Origin: Corynebacterium sp. p3-SID1145
Lineage (GTDB): Bacteria; Actinomycetota; Actinomycetes; Mycobacteriales; Mycobacteriaceae
Assembly (NCBI GenBank): GCA_025144245.1
Contig: JALXXC010000003.1
Coordinates: 1 to 64,000 of the forward strand
DNA length: 64,000 nt
Reading direction: 5' to 3'
A program made the position numbers and the translations under genes. The notes below the pieces were generated by a model. It was not told the DNA's origin. It ran no database searches and was given only the letters and a program-made list of their open reading frames with translations. This document shows, one piece after another, positions 1-8,637 of this stretch (the stretch's first letter is position 1; each line of letters opens with the position of its first letter).

Positions 1-9
1 TTCGAAGTC

Positions 10-304
10 GATTCCTCTGACTCTACAGAGTCAGAGGAATCCCCCGCAGGCCCGAAGCACGCGGGCCAGAATGGCCCGCAAGCGTAGGGCCAGAGGGTCG
101 AGGGAGAGAATCTCCCTCGCCAGCGCCACGAGGCACCGGAGGTGCCCGAGTGGCTTGCTGGCCGCCGCCGCCTGTTTGTGAGGGCCGTCTTTGACGGTGG
201 CGAGTACGCCTGAATCTGCCCCGCAGATTCAGGGGGCCGACACCGGAGAAGCGTGACCCTTACAAACAGACTGTGGCCCTGGCTGCATCAGCAGTCGGGG
301 CCAC
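10..304 (+). ncRNA. Densely folded leader upstream of the mobilization genes (candidate structured RNA or oriT)
   Basis: This stretch is almost wholly made of inverted repeats. Perfect or near-perfect stems are 10-24/27-41 (15 bp, two-base loop), 61-68/72-79 (8 bp, loop GAA), 99-107/111-119 (9 bp, loop GAA), 132-137/141-146 (6 bp, loop GGA, extended outwards by 126-130/150-154 and 120-124/157-161), 185-189/193-197 (loop TTT), 209-219/223-233 (11 bp, loop CCC) and 273-279/298-304. Stretch 172-184 also pairs with 257-269 and encloses two of the hairpins. No open reading frame of note is seen. It may be a structured RNA, a single-strand origin or the transfer origin (oriT) of the mobilization system; the sequence alone cannot decide. 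It may extend left of the window. Confidence 0.5.
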
Positions 305-339
305 CCTGCCACAGTAAGCACGATAAGTAGGAGGTGGAT

Positions 340-702
340 ATGCGAGACAAGTTCTCGACATATTCGCGTACAACCGTGCGCCTCGATAAGGATTTAGACC
401 GATTTGTCGAGGAGGTCGCACGGGTCGTAGGGGTGCAAAAGGCCGTCGTGTTCCGGGAAGCTCTCTATGTCCTCGCGGAGGAGGAGAGCGTGCTGACGCA
501 AAAGCGTTTGGCCCCGGACACGCTGCGCCGCCTGGACGAGATGAACGACCAACTGCGGCGGATTGGCGTCAATCTAAACCAGTTGGCTCGCCGCGCGAAT
601 ATCGACGGCGTGGCCCCCGTGTCTGAGGCTGTAGAAAGCATTGGCTCCGAGGTTTCTTCTCTTCGCAAAGAGGTGAAGGACTTTGTCCACAATCAAGATT
701 AA
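340..702 (+). CDS. mobC: MobC-like relaxosome accessory protein (ribbon-helix-helix)
   Basis: A 120-residue protein likely to bind the transfer origin and help the relaxase nick it. The N-terminal part (TTVRLDKDLDRFVEEVARVVG) looks like a ribbon-helix-helix DNA-binding fold. The middle carries GVNLNQLARRAN, the signature of MobC-type mobilization proteins, and the C-terminus is a short predicted coiled coil. The ATG at 340 is preferred over the in-frame GTG at 334 because AGGAGG at 329-334 lies five bases before it. The next gene starts inside this one (20-base overlap), implying translational coupling. Family and role are inferred from motif and context. Confidence 0.75.
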   Translation: MRDKFSTYSRTTVRLDKDLDRFVEEVARVVGVQKAVVFREALYVLAEEESVLTQKRLAPDTLRRLDEMNDQLRRIGVNLNQLARRANIDGVAPVSEAVESIGSEVSSLRKEVKDFVHNQD

Positions 703-2293
703 CTACAGCCAGAATATCCGCGCGGCAACGGTCTACGCCGTCTATGGAACGGCAGACAATGCCCGCAAGGGTGAGGTGCGAGCCGATGCTTTATGCACGG
801 TTCAACCTAACGCTGAATCGTTTTCTCCGGAGGCTACGGCTGGCCGTTGGTCGGGTGTGGACTTCATGGAAGCCAGTGTGGAAGAAATGGAGCGATATGC
901 TCCGGCTCAGCGCACTGACGAAGCAATTATTTATATCCAATCGTGGGCTAAAGACGAGCTGGATAAGGATAACCCGGCCGATGTAGCTCGGGCTAATGCG
1001 GCTGGCTCAGAGCTGGCGATGCGGCTGACGCAGGGCACGGGAGTTCCGTTTACCGTGGCTACGCACACCGACAGTAAAAGCGGCTGTGTCCACAACCATA
1101 TCGTCTTTGCCAACCACGATACGCAGACAAAGAAGGCTGCACCTCGGGATATGCGCAACTGGTACAAGCTGCGCAATATCAACGACGAGCTGATGCGCGA
1201 TTTGGGGATGCGTGTCCTGGAGCGAGAGCCGGAAATATCGCTGCTTCCTGCTGAGCGCAGGGCACGCAAGGAGGGCAAGTCCACAGACTCGACGGGCCTG
1301 GGCGTGGATGAGCTGACCGCAGCCACGTGGGCTGATTTTGCCCGCAAGCGCATGGATGAGCTGTGCGCGGATAAACAGGTGGCAGATGCTGACGACCCAC
1401 TGGCGAAGGCAGTAGAGATTGCTGGCAAATACAACCTGTCTCTAAAAGTGCAGCCCAACTCAAAAACCGAGGGTGAGTCGCTAACCGTGGCCCTGGTCGA
1501 CGACGACGGCGAGGATGCCTACTTCACGAACACCACGAAGGCCGGACGTACTCGAAAGCGTAAAGCAGCTAAAGCTGGCTCAAAATTGGGCCGCAGCTAC
1601 TCGCTAGAGGGTGTGACCGAACGCGTTAACGAGGCCCAATCAGCCCTTCTTGCGCGGCAGCTTGCAGCACTTCAAGCCAATTCAACCGATGACGACCTGG
1701 AGGCGAAATACGGCTCCAGCCTTCTCGATGACGAGGAGGAAGAAAACTATAACAACCAGGAGGTATTCAATCATGGTGTCAGTGACCGAGATGACGAAGC
1801 TAGCCCAAGCAGCGGCGAAAGGCAAGATGGACAGCGTCTTGAAGGTTCTCAGCCCACGCCTGGACAAGGCGGAGAAGGCTATCAAGACGCTGCAGGAGAA
1901 ACTGAAGAGTCTGCCGGAGAATACAGGGGACATTCTCAGTTCTCTGCCCAGCGACTTCTCGACGAGGTTGACGCAAGCGGAAAGCGAATTAAGGAACGTA
2001 AAAACCAATCTCGCCGCAAACAAGAACTACGTGAGCAGCAGTCACTTCCAAGTAACGATAATGGAAGTGCAGCAGATGATCACCGGGCTGATAAGGAACA
2101 TCGAGGATCTGCCCAACGGCCTGGAGGGGGTAAAAGGGTACCTAATCGAGATAAGCGAGCAGATGTCGCGTCTGACAAGGATGCAACAGCTGGTACTCAA
2201 AGCAGCCGAAAGCCCCATCCATCTCGACAAGGATTCCAGCCAAGCAGTAGCCCAGAGCCTGAACGCTCAGATGACTTCGAGCCTGACTTCTAG
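683..2293 (+). CDS. mobA: MOBP-type relaxase (conjugative/mobilization nickase)
   Basis: A 536-residue relaxase that would nick oriT and remain bound to the DNA strand during transfer. The metal-binding motif is clear: H128 and D130, then H137 and H139 (HTD, then HNH). The nucleophilic tyrosine is probably Y17, with Y20 and Y21 close by. The C-terminal half (after about residue 280) is highly charged and low in complexity. The start is a TTG at 683 with a purine-rich ribosome site (AGGTGAAGG) just upstream, inside the end of mobC. Its last 521 bases overlap the next gene in another frame, the arrangement known from ColE1-type mob loci. No primase or helicase domain was recognised in the C-terminal part. 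Confidence 0.85.
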   Translation: MSTIKINYSQNIRAATVYAVYGTADNARKGEVRADALCTVQPNAESFSPEATAGRWSGVDFMEASVEEMERYAPAQRTDEAIIYIQSWAKDELDKDNPADVARANAAGSELAMRLTQGTGVPFTVATHTDSKSGCVHNHIVFANHDTQTKKAAPRDMRNWYKLRNINDELMRDLGMRVLEREPEISLLPAERRARKEGKSTDSTGLGVDELTAATWADFARKRMDELCADKQVADADDPLAKAVEIAGKYNLSLKVQPNSKTEGESLTVALVDDDGEDAYFTNTTKAGRTRKRKAAKAGSKLGRSYSLEGVTERVNEAQSALLARQLAALQANSTDDDLEAKYGSSLLDDEEEENYNNQEVFNHGVSDRDDEASPSSGERQDGQRLEGSQPTPGQGGEGYQDAAGETEESAGEYRGHSQFSAQRLLDEVDASGKRIKERKNQSRRKQELREQQSLPSNDNGSAADDHRADKEHRGSAQRPGGGKRVPNRDKRADVASDKDATAGTQSSRKPHPSRQGFQPSSSPEPERSDDFEPDF

Positions 2294-2807
2294 CCTGGAA
2301 CCGCTGGTAGAAGTAGCTGTATCTGAGGCAATGTCGAAAGAGTCCGAAAGCCTGCACAAGGCAGCAGAAGCATCTAAGAAGGCTCGCAGCGCCCTGCTCC
2401 AGGAGAAGGAGTCCAACGAAAAGCTGCTGGAGAAGATACGTGCAGAGCGCAAAAAGTACAACGACGACATGGAAAAGTCGAACACGAACTTTATTAAGGC
2501 CTGCATGTCTGCCTCGTGGATTGCAGCCAGTGTTCTCTTCGTTGCTATCGCACTCGTTGCTGTCGGAGCCTTGGGGAACGGGCTGCTAAGTATGCTCGGC
2601 ATACCCGACGGCGTGTCTGCCTTGTGGGGTCACGTCCAGGAGGCCAACGGCATCGGCCCAACACTGGGCTGGTTGGCGTTAACACTTATCGTCATAGGGG
2701 TTCTTATAGCGCTTATGACCTGGATGTTGTCCCAGGCTGCGCCGGGTATTGCTCACTTAGTCGAGGAATACCGTCGCAATCACCCGAGGAAAGAAACGAA
2801 CCACTAA
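1773..2807 (+). CDS. MobB-like coiled-coil membrane protein overlapping the relaxase gene
   Basis: A 344-residue protein starting at ATG 1773, seven bases after the GGAGG at 1759-1763. Residues 1-240 are helical and rich in Lys, Glu, Gln and Ser, with long coiled-coil stretches (about 30-45, 65-80 and 190-235). Two membrane segments follow at about 247-269 and 299-320, and then a short basic tail. The first half is encoded inside the relaxase gene in the +1 frame. Position and architecture recall MobB/MbeB proteins, which stabilise the relaxosome and link it to the membrane or coupling protein. I did not recognise a specific family, so the role is inferred from context. Confidence 0.65.
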   Translation: MVSVTEMTKLAQAAAKGKMDSVLKVLSPRLDKAEKAIKTLQEKLKSLPENTGDILSSLPSDFSTRLTQAESELRNVKTNLAANKNYVSSSHFQVTIMEVQQMITGLIRNIEDLPNGLEGVKGYLIEISEQMSRLTRMQQLVLKAAESPIHLDKDSSQAVAQSLNAQMTSSLTSSLEPLVEVAVSEAMSKESESLHKAAEASKKARSALLQEKESNEKLLEKIRAERKKYNDDMEKSNTNFIKACMSASWIAASVLFVAIALVAVGALGNGLLSMLGIPDGVSALWGHVQEANGIGPTLGWLALTLIVIGVLIALMTWMLSQAAPGIAHLVEEYRRNHPRKETNH

Positions 2808-2849
2808 CTAGAACACGTGCACCGTAAAAAGTAAAAATCCCCACAACAC

Positions 2850-2880
2850 AGCGTAGCGGTTAACCGCTACGCTTCTTTTA
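2850..2880 (+). terminator. Rho-independent terminator of the mob operon
   Basis: A perfect 24-base palindrome (2850-2873, arm AGCGTAGCGGTT) is followed by a T-rich run (TTCTTTTA). It lies 42 bases after the stop of the MobB-like gene. Confidence 0.85.
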
Positions 2881-2921
2881 TGCTCTTCCTATGCCCCAAC
2901 TTTGCAACAGCACCAATAAAC

Positions 2922-2950
2922 TGGCGCCCCGGTTATAAGTTGGGGCGCCA
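2922..2950 (-). terminator. Probable terminator of the SulP gene
   Basis: Arms TGGCGCCCC (2922-2930) and GGGGCGCCA (2942-2950) form a 9-bp stem with an 11-base loop, 26 bases after the SulP stop codon when read on the minus strand. The following sequence (GTTTATT) is only moderately T-rich. Confidence 0.6.
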
Positions 2951-2976
2951 AGTCGATGTGCTCGAGTCGGGGGATG

Positions 2977-4536
2977 TTAGTGGCCGGTGCCAAGCCGGCC
3001 AGACAGGCGGTTCAGCCGGTCCTGACTGGGACCGTCGAGCCCGATAATGGACACGGTTTTGCCTCTGTCCTGGAACTTCTGCGTAATCGCGTCAAAGGTC
3101 GCGACCGTGGAGGCATCCCAGATCTCCGCCTCAGTGAGATCAATAGTGATATGACGGGCAGAATCGGTGTAATCAAAGCGATAAACCAGGTCATTGCTTG
3201 ATGCCCAAAACAACTGGCCATGCACCCGGTAGGTACGAGTATCAATCTCGCCATCGCCGTCGCCGTCGATCTCGGAGACCTTTTCAATGGAAGCGATATG
3301 TGCCATCCGACGGGCGAACATGATCATCGCGGTGACCACACCCAACACCACACCAATGGCCAGGTTGCTGGTGGCTAGGGTGGCAATAATCGTCACGGCC
3401 ATAACAATGGTCTCAGAGACCGGCATGAGTTTAAGGGTGCGTGGATGCACCGAGTGCCAGTCGATGGTGCCGACCGAGACCATGATCATGATTGCCACCA
3501 GGGCAGCCATCGGGATCATGCCAACGATGTCGCCCAGTGCCAGGACCAGGACCAGCAGGAACACACCGGCTAACAGGGTGGATAGGCGGGTACGTGCCCC
3601 GGATTCGCGGACGTTGATCATGGTTTGACCGATCATCGCGCAGCCACCCATGCCGCCGAAGAAACCGGAGGCAATATTAGCCACCCCCTGTCCCCAGGAT
3701 TCACGAGTTTTATCGGAATGAGTGTCGGTGATGTCATCGACGAGCTTGGCGGTCATCAACGATTCCATGAGACCGACCACGGCCATGGCCAGGGCATAAG
3801 GCGCGATGATCTGCAGGGTCTCCAACGTCCACGGCACGTTCGGAATAAACAGGGACGGTAAGGTCTCCGGCATCTTGCCCATGTCCGAGACCGTCGGGAC
3901 AGTCAAACCGGCGGCAATGACCAAACCGGTGAGCACGATAATCGTGACCAGCGGGGCGGGGATCACACTGGTGAGCTTGGGGAAGAAAATCATGATCACC
4001 ACACCCAAGCCGACGAGTGGGTAGACTATCCAAGGCACATCAATGAGGTGTTCGAGTTGGGCGGTGAAAATCATAATGCCCAGTGCATTGACGAAACCCA
4101 GCATCACCGATCGGGGGATAAAACGCTGAAGTTTCGCCACACCGAGGGCGCCGAGCACGATTTGTAGGACACCGCCCAACAGGACGGTGGCGATGAAATA
4201 ATCCATCCCGTAACCACGCGCCACAGGAGCAATGACTAGGGCAATAGCCCCGGTGGCGCCGGTGATCATTGCCGGGCGGCCACCGGTAAAGGCGATCGCA
4301 ATGGCCATGACTACCGAGGAAAACAGACCCATGGCTGGGTCAACACCGGCAAGGATGGAAAAGGCAATGGCCTCAGGGATCAGCGCCAGGGATACCGCCA
4401 GTCCGGCCAGAATCTCTATACGGATACGGGCGGGGGAAGAAAATGCGTAACGGAAGGATGCGATGATCCCGGTAGGGGCATCAGCGCCGTCTGGACTCAG
4501 GAGGGGGCGGGGGGCCGCCGTGCTAGTTTCAGTCAT
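2977..4536 (-). CDS. SulP-family anion transporter with STAS domain
   Basis: A 519-residue inner-membrane transporter of the SulP/SLC26 family, moving sulfate, bicarbonate or a related anion. The N-terminal 400 residues hold the many hydrophobic helices of the transporter core, including the family stretch around SLALIPEAIAFSILAGVDP (about 49-67) and the GFFGGMGGCAMIGQT region (about 293-307). The C-terminal 100 residues form a STAS domain (DLTEAEIWDASTVATFD). An acidic linker (EIDGDGDGEID) joins the two. It is divergent from a MerR-type regulator, which probably controls it. The substrate cannot be read from sequence. Base composition is lower in GC than in the core genes to the right. Confidence 0.9.
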   Translation of the reverse strand: MTETSTAAPRPLLSPDGADAPTGIIASFRYAFSSPARIRIEILAGLAVSLALIPEAIAFSILAGVDPAMGLFSSVVMAIAIAFTGGRPAMITGATGAIALVIAPVARGYGMDYFIATVLLGGVLQIVLGALGVAKLQRFIPRSVMLGFVNALGIMIFTAQLEHLIDVPWIVYPLVGLGVVIMIFFPKLTSVIPAPLVTIIVLTGLVIAAGLTVPTVSDMGKMPETLPSLFIPNVPWTLETLQIIAPYALAMAVVGLMESLMTAKLVDDITDTHSDKTRESWGQGVANIASGFFGGMGGCAMIGQTMINVRESGARTRLSTLLAGVFLLVLVLALGDIVGMIPMAALVAIMIMVSVGTIDWHSVHPRTLKLMPVSETIVMAVTIIATLATSNLAIGVVLGVVTAMIMFARRMAHIASIEKVSEIDGDGDGEIDTRTYRVHGQLFWASSNDLVYRFDYTDSARHITIDLTEAEIWDASTVATFDAITQKFQDRGKTVSIIGLDGPSQDRLNRLSGRLGTGH

Positions 4537-4590
4537 AGATGTCCAATCTTTGAGGGGATAGGTAACTGGGCGAACGCCCGAAAGGAATCC

Positions 4591-4613
4591 AACCCTCTAG
4601 TAACTTTAGGTTT
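4591..4613. promoter_or_regulatory. Imperfect dyad, candidate MerR-type operator
   Basis: AACCCTCTAGT and ACTTTAGGTTT flank a single base and match in 8 of 11 positions as inverted arms. It sits between the divergent SulP and MerR genes, where MerR-family proteins usually bind the promoter spacer. Confidence 0.5.
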
Positions 4614-4705
4614 GGTGATGGTGGTCATGGTAGCGGGAGTTTTACTCAACCGCCAACCCAGGCACAGGAACCCGTGGGCAACATCACCGTGAAGGAGAAC
4701 AGGCA

Positions 4706-5110
4706 ATGCAAAACAGTAATTTCAAGATCGGCGAGGTCGTTGACCAGACGGGGTTGTCGATTCCCACCTTGCGTTATTATGACAACGTCGGCCTGATTAC
4801 CCCATCGGGGCGTAGCCCTGGTGGGTTCAGGCTTTATAGTGAGGCTGATGTACGTCGTGTTTTGCTGGTGCGACGGATGAAACCGCTGGGGTTTACTCTG
4901 GATCAGATGCGGGAATTCCTGGAAGCTGCGGAGATTCTTCATAGTTCAGATGGCGGGCAGGACAGTGATACCGCACAGCAGGCACGGAGTAATGCCAAGG
5001 CCACCCTTGCCGACATTCGTGAGGAGACGCGCACCCGCTACGAAAAGCTACGCAAGCAAATTGCCTACGCTGAGGAATTCCTCGATCTGGTCAACACCCT
5101 GGTACCCTAA
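4706..5110 (+). CDS. MerR-family transcriptional regulator
   Basis: A 134-residue regulator. Residues 5-75 match the MerR winged helix: FKIGEVVDQTGLSIPTLRYY, followed by the wing GGFRLYSEADVRRV. A C-terminal coiled coil (about 90-130) would form the dimer. There are no cysteines, so a metal-thiolate sensor of the classic MerR/CueR type is unlikely. It lies back to back with the SulP transporter gene and 169 bases from it, with a dyad in between, so SulP is its probable target. A good ribosome site (AAGGAG) precedes the ATG. Confidence 0.9.
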   Translation: MQNSNFKIGEVVDQTGLSIPTLRYYDNVGLITPSGRSPGGFRLYSEADVRRVLLVRRMKPLGFTLDQMREFLEAAEILHSSDGGQDSDTAQQARSNAKATLADIREETRTRYEKLRKQIAYAEEFLDLVNTLVP

Positions 5111-5300
5111 ACTGCCCCCATCCTTCGCAGGGAGAAAAAGACCATCGTATTGAATGCGCTCTGTCGAATCGCGTTCCAGATGAAGTGGACGAACGCCCGC
5201 GGCCTCTCCGGAGTGGATGGCGATAGTACAGAGGACTTCTGAAATCCGTGCAGACGACTCCTCAAAACGACACAGTCATCCAAGGTCACAAAATCGAAAA

Positions 5301-5343
5301 TTGTCACTTAACCCCATCACTTCCAAACCGGCTTAAGTGACAA
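5301..5343. repeat. 11-bp perfect inverted repeat near the tRNA
   Basis: Arms 5301-5311 and 5333-5343 (TTGTCACTTAA) are separated by 21 bases. It could be a hairpin, a regulator site or a leftover element end at the boundary of acquired DNA. Confidence 0.5.
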
Positions 5344-5403
5344 AATGCCATCGCTAAAGTCCCGATTTGAGTCCCAGGACGTGCGCCTTAAGAGAAATAA
5401 CTA

Positions 5404-5437
5404 AAGCCCCTACCAGTGTTTCTCCTGGTAGGGGCTT
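5404..5437 (-). terminator. Terminator downstream of the initiator tRNA
   Basis: Perfect 13-bp stem AAGCCCCTACCAG (5404-5416 with 5425-5437) and an 8-base loop. On the minus strand it is followed by TTAGTTATTT. Confidence 0.8.
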
Positions 5438-5443
5438 GGAAGT

Positions 5444-5520
5444 TGGTAGCGGGGGCAGGATTCGAACCTACGACCTCTGGGTTATGAGCCCAGCGAGCTA
5501 CCGAGCTGCTCCACCCCGCG
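5444..5520 (-). tRNA. Initiator tRNA-fMet (CAT)
   Basis: On the minus strand the 77-base sequence begins CGCGGGG and ends CCCCGCTACCA, with the CCA encoded. The anticodon loop is CTCATAA (anticodon CAT) on a stem with the three G-C pairs (GGG/CCC) typical of initiator tRNAs. The first base pair is a C-U mismatch, another initiator hallmark. The T loop GGTTCGAATCC is standard. Its own terminator follows. Confidence 0.97.
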
Positions 5521-5658
5521 TCGGGCGACTTCTCGCCTGCTGCCGTGATCGGCAACGGCGTTAACTATACGCACGGGGACATGAAAGACCAAATCCCCTG
5601 GTCCCGCGGTTGCGGGCCAGAGGATTGTTCACCCGGTGTTCACCGTGTTTCTACCGCG

Positions 5659-8637
5659 CTACTGGAGCTTCTGGTAGTTCTCCACGGCGCGGTCGAGCTT
5701 GTCCAGGGCGCGGCCGTATTCCTCGAAGGAGCCGTCACGGGCGCCTTCGATGCCGCGGAGTGCGTCGTCGATCTCCTTGAGGGCGCCGTCCTTGTCGCCG
5801 GCGGGAGCGCCCGTGGAGCCCTCGGCCTTGTTCTCCTCAGCCGACTGCTCCCCGTCCTTAGGCTCGGCCGCAGGGTCGGGCACGCCTTCGCCGGCGATGC
5901 TGATGTCCTGGGCTTCCTTGGCATCAATGCCCACCTGGCTCAGAGCCTGGGAGACGGTCGGGGCGTAGCCGACGCGGTCCTTGTAGAAGACGAGCACGCG
6001 CAGCAGCTTCGGGAAGGCGGAGGCCTGGTCCTTGCGCTGCGAGTAGATCGGCTCGACGTAGAGGATCTCGCCGTTGCCGACAGGCAGGGTGAGCAGGTTG
6101 CCGTTTTTCAGGTCGTTGGAGCCCTCCCACAGGGTGCGGTCACGGGCGACCTGGTCGGAGGACATCAGGGCATCCTGGGCCTGCTTCGGGCCGCGGGTCT
6201 GCGTGTTCGTCGGCAGGACGCGGACGGTGATGTGGCCGTAGTTGTCCGCGTCCGACGAGACAGCCATGTGGGCGGAGAGGAACTCGCGGTCCAGGCCGCG
6301 GTACGGGGTGATCAGCTGGAAGGACGGGTTCTTCGTCTTCGGGTCAGCTGCAACCACGTAGTACGGCGGCTGGTTCAGCTCGTTGCGGCCCTCCGGCGCC
6401 GTGGGGTCGTTCGGGACGGACCAGAAAGCGTCGTTGTTGAAGAACACACCCGGATCAGACACGTGATAGCGGGCCAGCAATTCACGCTGCACCTTGAACA
6501 GATCTTCTGGGTAGCGCAGGTGCTCGCGCAAGTCGTCGGAGATTTCCGAGGACGGGTGGACGGTGCCCGGGAAGGCGCCCATCCATGCCTTGAGAACCGG
6601 GTCCTCCTCGTCGAAGGCGTAGAGGTCCACGCTGCCGTCGTAGGCGTCGACGGTGGCCTTGACGGAGTTGCGGATGTAGCCGACCTCATTGTTCACCAGG
6701 CGTTGGTCGGTGCCCTCCGGATTGAGTGCGTCCACGGTAGTGGACTGCAGGGAGGTGCGCGTGGAATACGGCAGCGCCGACAAGGTGGTGTAGCCGTCGA
6801 CGACCCACTTGATGCGGCCGTCCACGACTGCCGGGTAGGTCTGCTGGTCGGTGGTCAGCCACGGAGCGACCTTCTCCACACGCTGGCGCGGGTCGCGGTC
6901 GTACAGGATGCGGGAATCGCCGCCGACGCGGTCGGACAGGATGAGGTTGAGCTCCTGGTACTTGATTGCGTACGCGATGCGGTCGATCCAGTTGCCGATC
7001 CCCACTCCGCCTTCACCGTCGTAGGTGAACTGGGTGCCGTCGGTGTCGTACTCGAGCGGGCCCTGGCCCACATCGCCGACAACGGCGTAGTCGAGGCCGT
7101 CGCCCGCCGAAGCGATGACCGGACCGTAGTAGACGCGCGGCTGGTCGACGCGGATACCCAGGTCTTCCGCGTCCTTTTTCTCCGCGGCGTTCTGGTTCGC
7201 CTGCAGGTCCGAGACTGTGAAGACAGGGAGGCCGCCGCGGGTGGAACCTGCGTCCTGGGCTGCCTCGTCGACGATGCTCGCCTGCGCCGCGACGAAGCCG
7301 TTGCCGTGGGTGTACACGGTGTGACGGTTGAGCCAGTCCTTCTGGTTCTCCTGCAGGGCGTTCGGGTTCAGCTCGCGGGCAGCCACGACATAGTCGCGCA
7401 GCTCGCCGTCAACCGTGTAGCGGTCCATGGCCAGGCTTTCCGGGAAGCCGTAGAAATTCTTCAGCTGCTGGTTCTGGGTGAAGGTCGGGCCGAGGATATC
7501 TGGGTCCAGCAGGCGGATATTCGAAATGGTGGCGGAGTCGTTGCCAACCTCACTGTCGTCAGTTTTCTCCGCGCCCCAATTGTTCTCGTAGGTGACTTTG
7601 TCGTCGGTGAGCCCGTATGCCTCGCGGGTGGCCTCGATATTGCGGGCGATGTAATCCGCCTCCCGCTCCTGGCGGTTCGGGTTGACAGAGAACTGCTGCA
7701 GCAGGGCCGGCCACGCCTGGCCGATGACCAGAGAGGACAGCACCATCAGCACGGTGGCCATGACGGGCACACGCAAGTCCCTGAACACCACGGAAGCGAA
7801 GAACGCGGCGGCGACAAGGACGGCGATGATCATGAGGATGATCTTCGCCGGCAGCTGCGCGTTGATGCCGGTGTAAGACGCACCCGTGAAGATGTCGTTG
7901 CGGTCGAACAGGAGGCTGTAGCGCTGCAGCCAGTAATCGAGGGCCTTGACGAGCATCCACAGGCCCGCGGTGACGGCGAGCTGGATCAGCGCCGGACGGG
8001 AGATACGCCCCTTGGTGCCGGCGGCCTGGCTGGCGATGCGGATGCCGCCGAGCAGGTAGTGGCCGACCAAGCCGACGAGAAACGCGATGACGAGGAGCAT
8101 CGACAGGACGCTGACGATGGTGGTCAGTCCTGGCAGGGCGAAAGCGTAAAAACCGAGGTCGCGGCCGAACTGGGCGTCAGTCGTGCCGAAGGATTCGGAA
8201 TTGACCCACAGGAGGAAGGTGCGCCAGGTGCTCTGCCCCAGCAGACCGCTGACCAGGCCGACCGCGACAGGCACCCACACCAGCAGCGGGCGGATGCCGG
8301 ACCGGATGGCCGCCCGGTTGATCGTCATCGGGGAGTTCGGGTCGCCCAGCGACGCGAAGTCGCCGTCGCTATCGCGTCCGCGCCACGCGAAAAAGGCGGC
8401 GGCCCAGGTGACCGCGGCGCCGACTGCACCGAAGATCACGAACAGGACGACACGGGCGATGATGGTTTTCGTGAACACCCCTCGGTAATCCAGCTCGCCG
8501 AACCAGCGGAAGTCGGTGTAGAAACCGACCAGGATCGGAACGAGGAAGAGCACCAGGGCGATGACCGCCATGATGGTCACGAATTTATTCGAGGATTTCC
8601 CCGGTTTCGGACGGGGGCGGTTAAGCCGCGTGGCCAA
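5659..8637 (-). CDS. UPF0182-family large membrane protein
   Basis: A 992-residue protein of the actinobacterial UPF0182 family (Rv3193c type). The N-terminal 310 residues hold about seven membrane helices. The large remaining part is predicted outside the membrane and ends in an acidic, Ala/Gly-rich tail from about residue 890 (AEPKDGEQSAEENKAEG) and a short helix. Function is unknown. The start is a TTG at 8637 with AAGGAG seven bases upstream. It is divergent from the PPA1309-family gene, as in relatives. A 1057-codon frame on the opposite strand is a shadow of this gene. Confidence 0.93.
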   Translation of the reverse strand: MATRLNRPRPKPGKSSNKFVTIMAVIALVLFLVPILVGFYTDFRWFGELDYRGVFTKTIIARVVLFVIFGAVGAAVTWAAAFFAWRGRDSDGDFASLGDPNSPMTINRAAIRSGIRPLLVWVPVAVGLVSGLLGQSTWRTFLLWVNSESFGTTDAQFGRDLGFYAFALPGLTTIVSVLSMLLVIAFLVGLVGHYLLGGIRIASQAAGTKGRISRPALIQLAVTAGLWMLVKALDYWLQRYSLLFDRNDIFTGASYTGINAQLPAKIILMIIAVLVAAAFFASVVFRDLRVPVMATVLMVLSSLVIGQAWPALLQQFSVNPNRQEREADYIARNIEATREAYGLTDDKVTYENNWGAEKTDDSEVGNDSATISNIRLLDPDILGPTFTQNQQLKNFYGFPESLAMDRYTVDGELRDYVVAARELNPNALQENQKDWLNRHTVYTHGNGFVAAQASIVDEAAQDAGSTRGGLPVFTVSDLQANQNAAEKKDAEDLGIRVDQPRVYYGPVIASAGDGLDYAVVGDVGQGPLEYDTDGTQFTYDGEGGVGIGNWIDRIAYAIKYQELNLILSDRVGGDSRILYDRDPRQRVEKVAPWLTTDQQTYPAVVDGRIKWVVDGYTTLSALPYSTRTSLQSTTVDALNPEGTDQRLVNNEVGYIRNSVKATVDAYDGSVDLYAFDEEDPVLKAWMGAFPGTVHPSSEISDDLREHLRYPEDLFKVQRELLARYHVSDPGVFFNNDAFWSVPNDPTAPEGRNELNQPPYYVVAADPKTKNPSFQLITPYRGLDREFLSAHMAVSSDADNYGHITVRVLPTNTQTRGPKQAQDALMSSDQVARDRTLWEGSNDLKNGNLLTLPVGNGEILYVEPIYSQRKDQASAFPKLLRVLVFYKDRVGYAPTVSQALSQVGIDAKEAQDISIAGEGVPDPAAEPKDGEQSAEENKAEGSTGAPAGDKDGALKEIDDALRGIEGARDGSFEEYGRALDKLDRAVENYQKLQ

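Larger units (their letters stand above)
5111..5443. other. Gene-free stretch between the accessory block and the initiator tRNA
   Basis: I see no convincing gene here. It contains an inverted repeat, TTGTCACTTAA (5301-5311) and TTAAGTGACAA (5333-5343), separated by 21 bases, and the tRNA terminator at 5404-5437. Composition is lower in GC than the core. It probably marks the edge of the accessory region. Confidence 0.5.

Noticed and set aside
5107..5307. Short minus-strand open frame beside the MerR gene that could be a transposase remnant
   Set aside because: No transposase motif was recognised and no insertion-sequence ends fit it.
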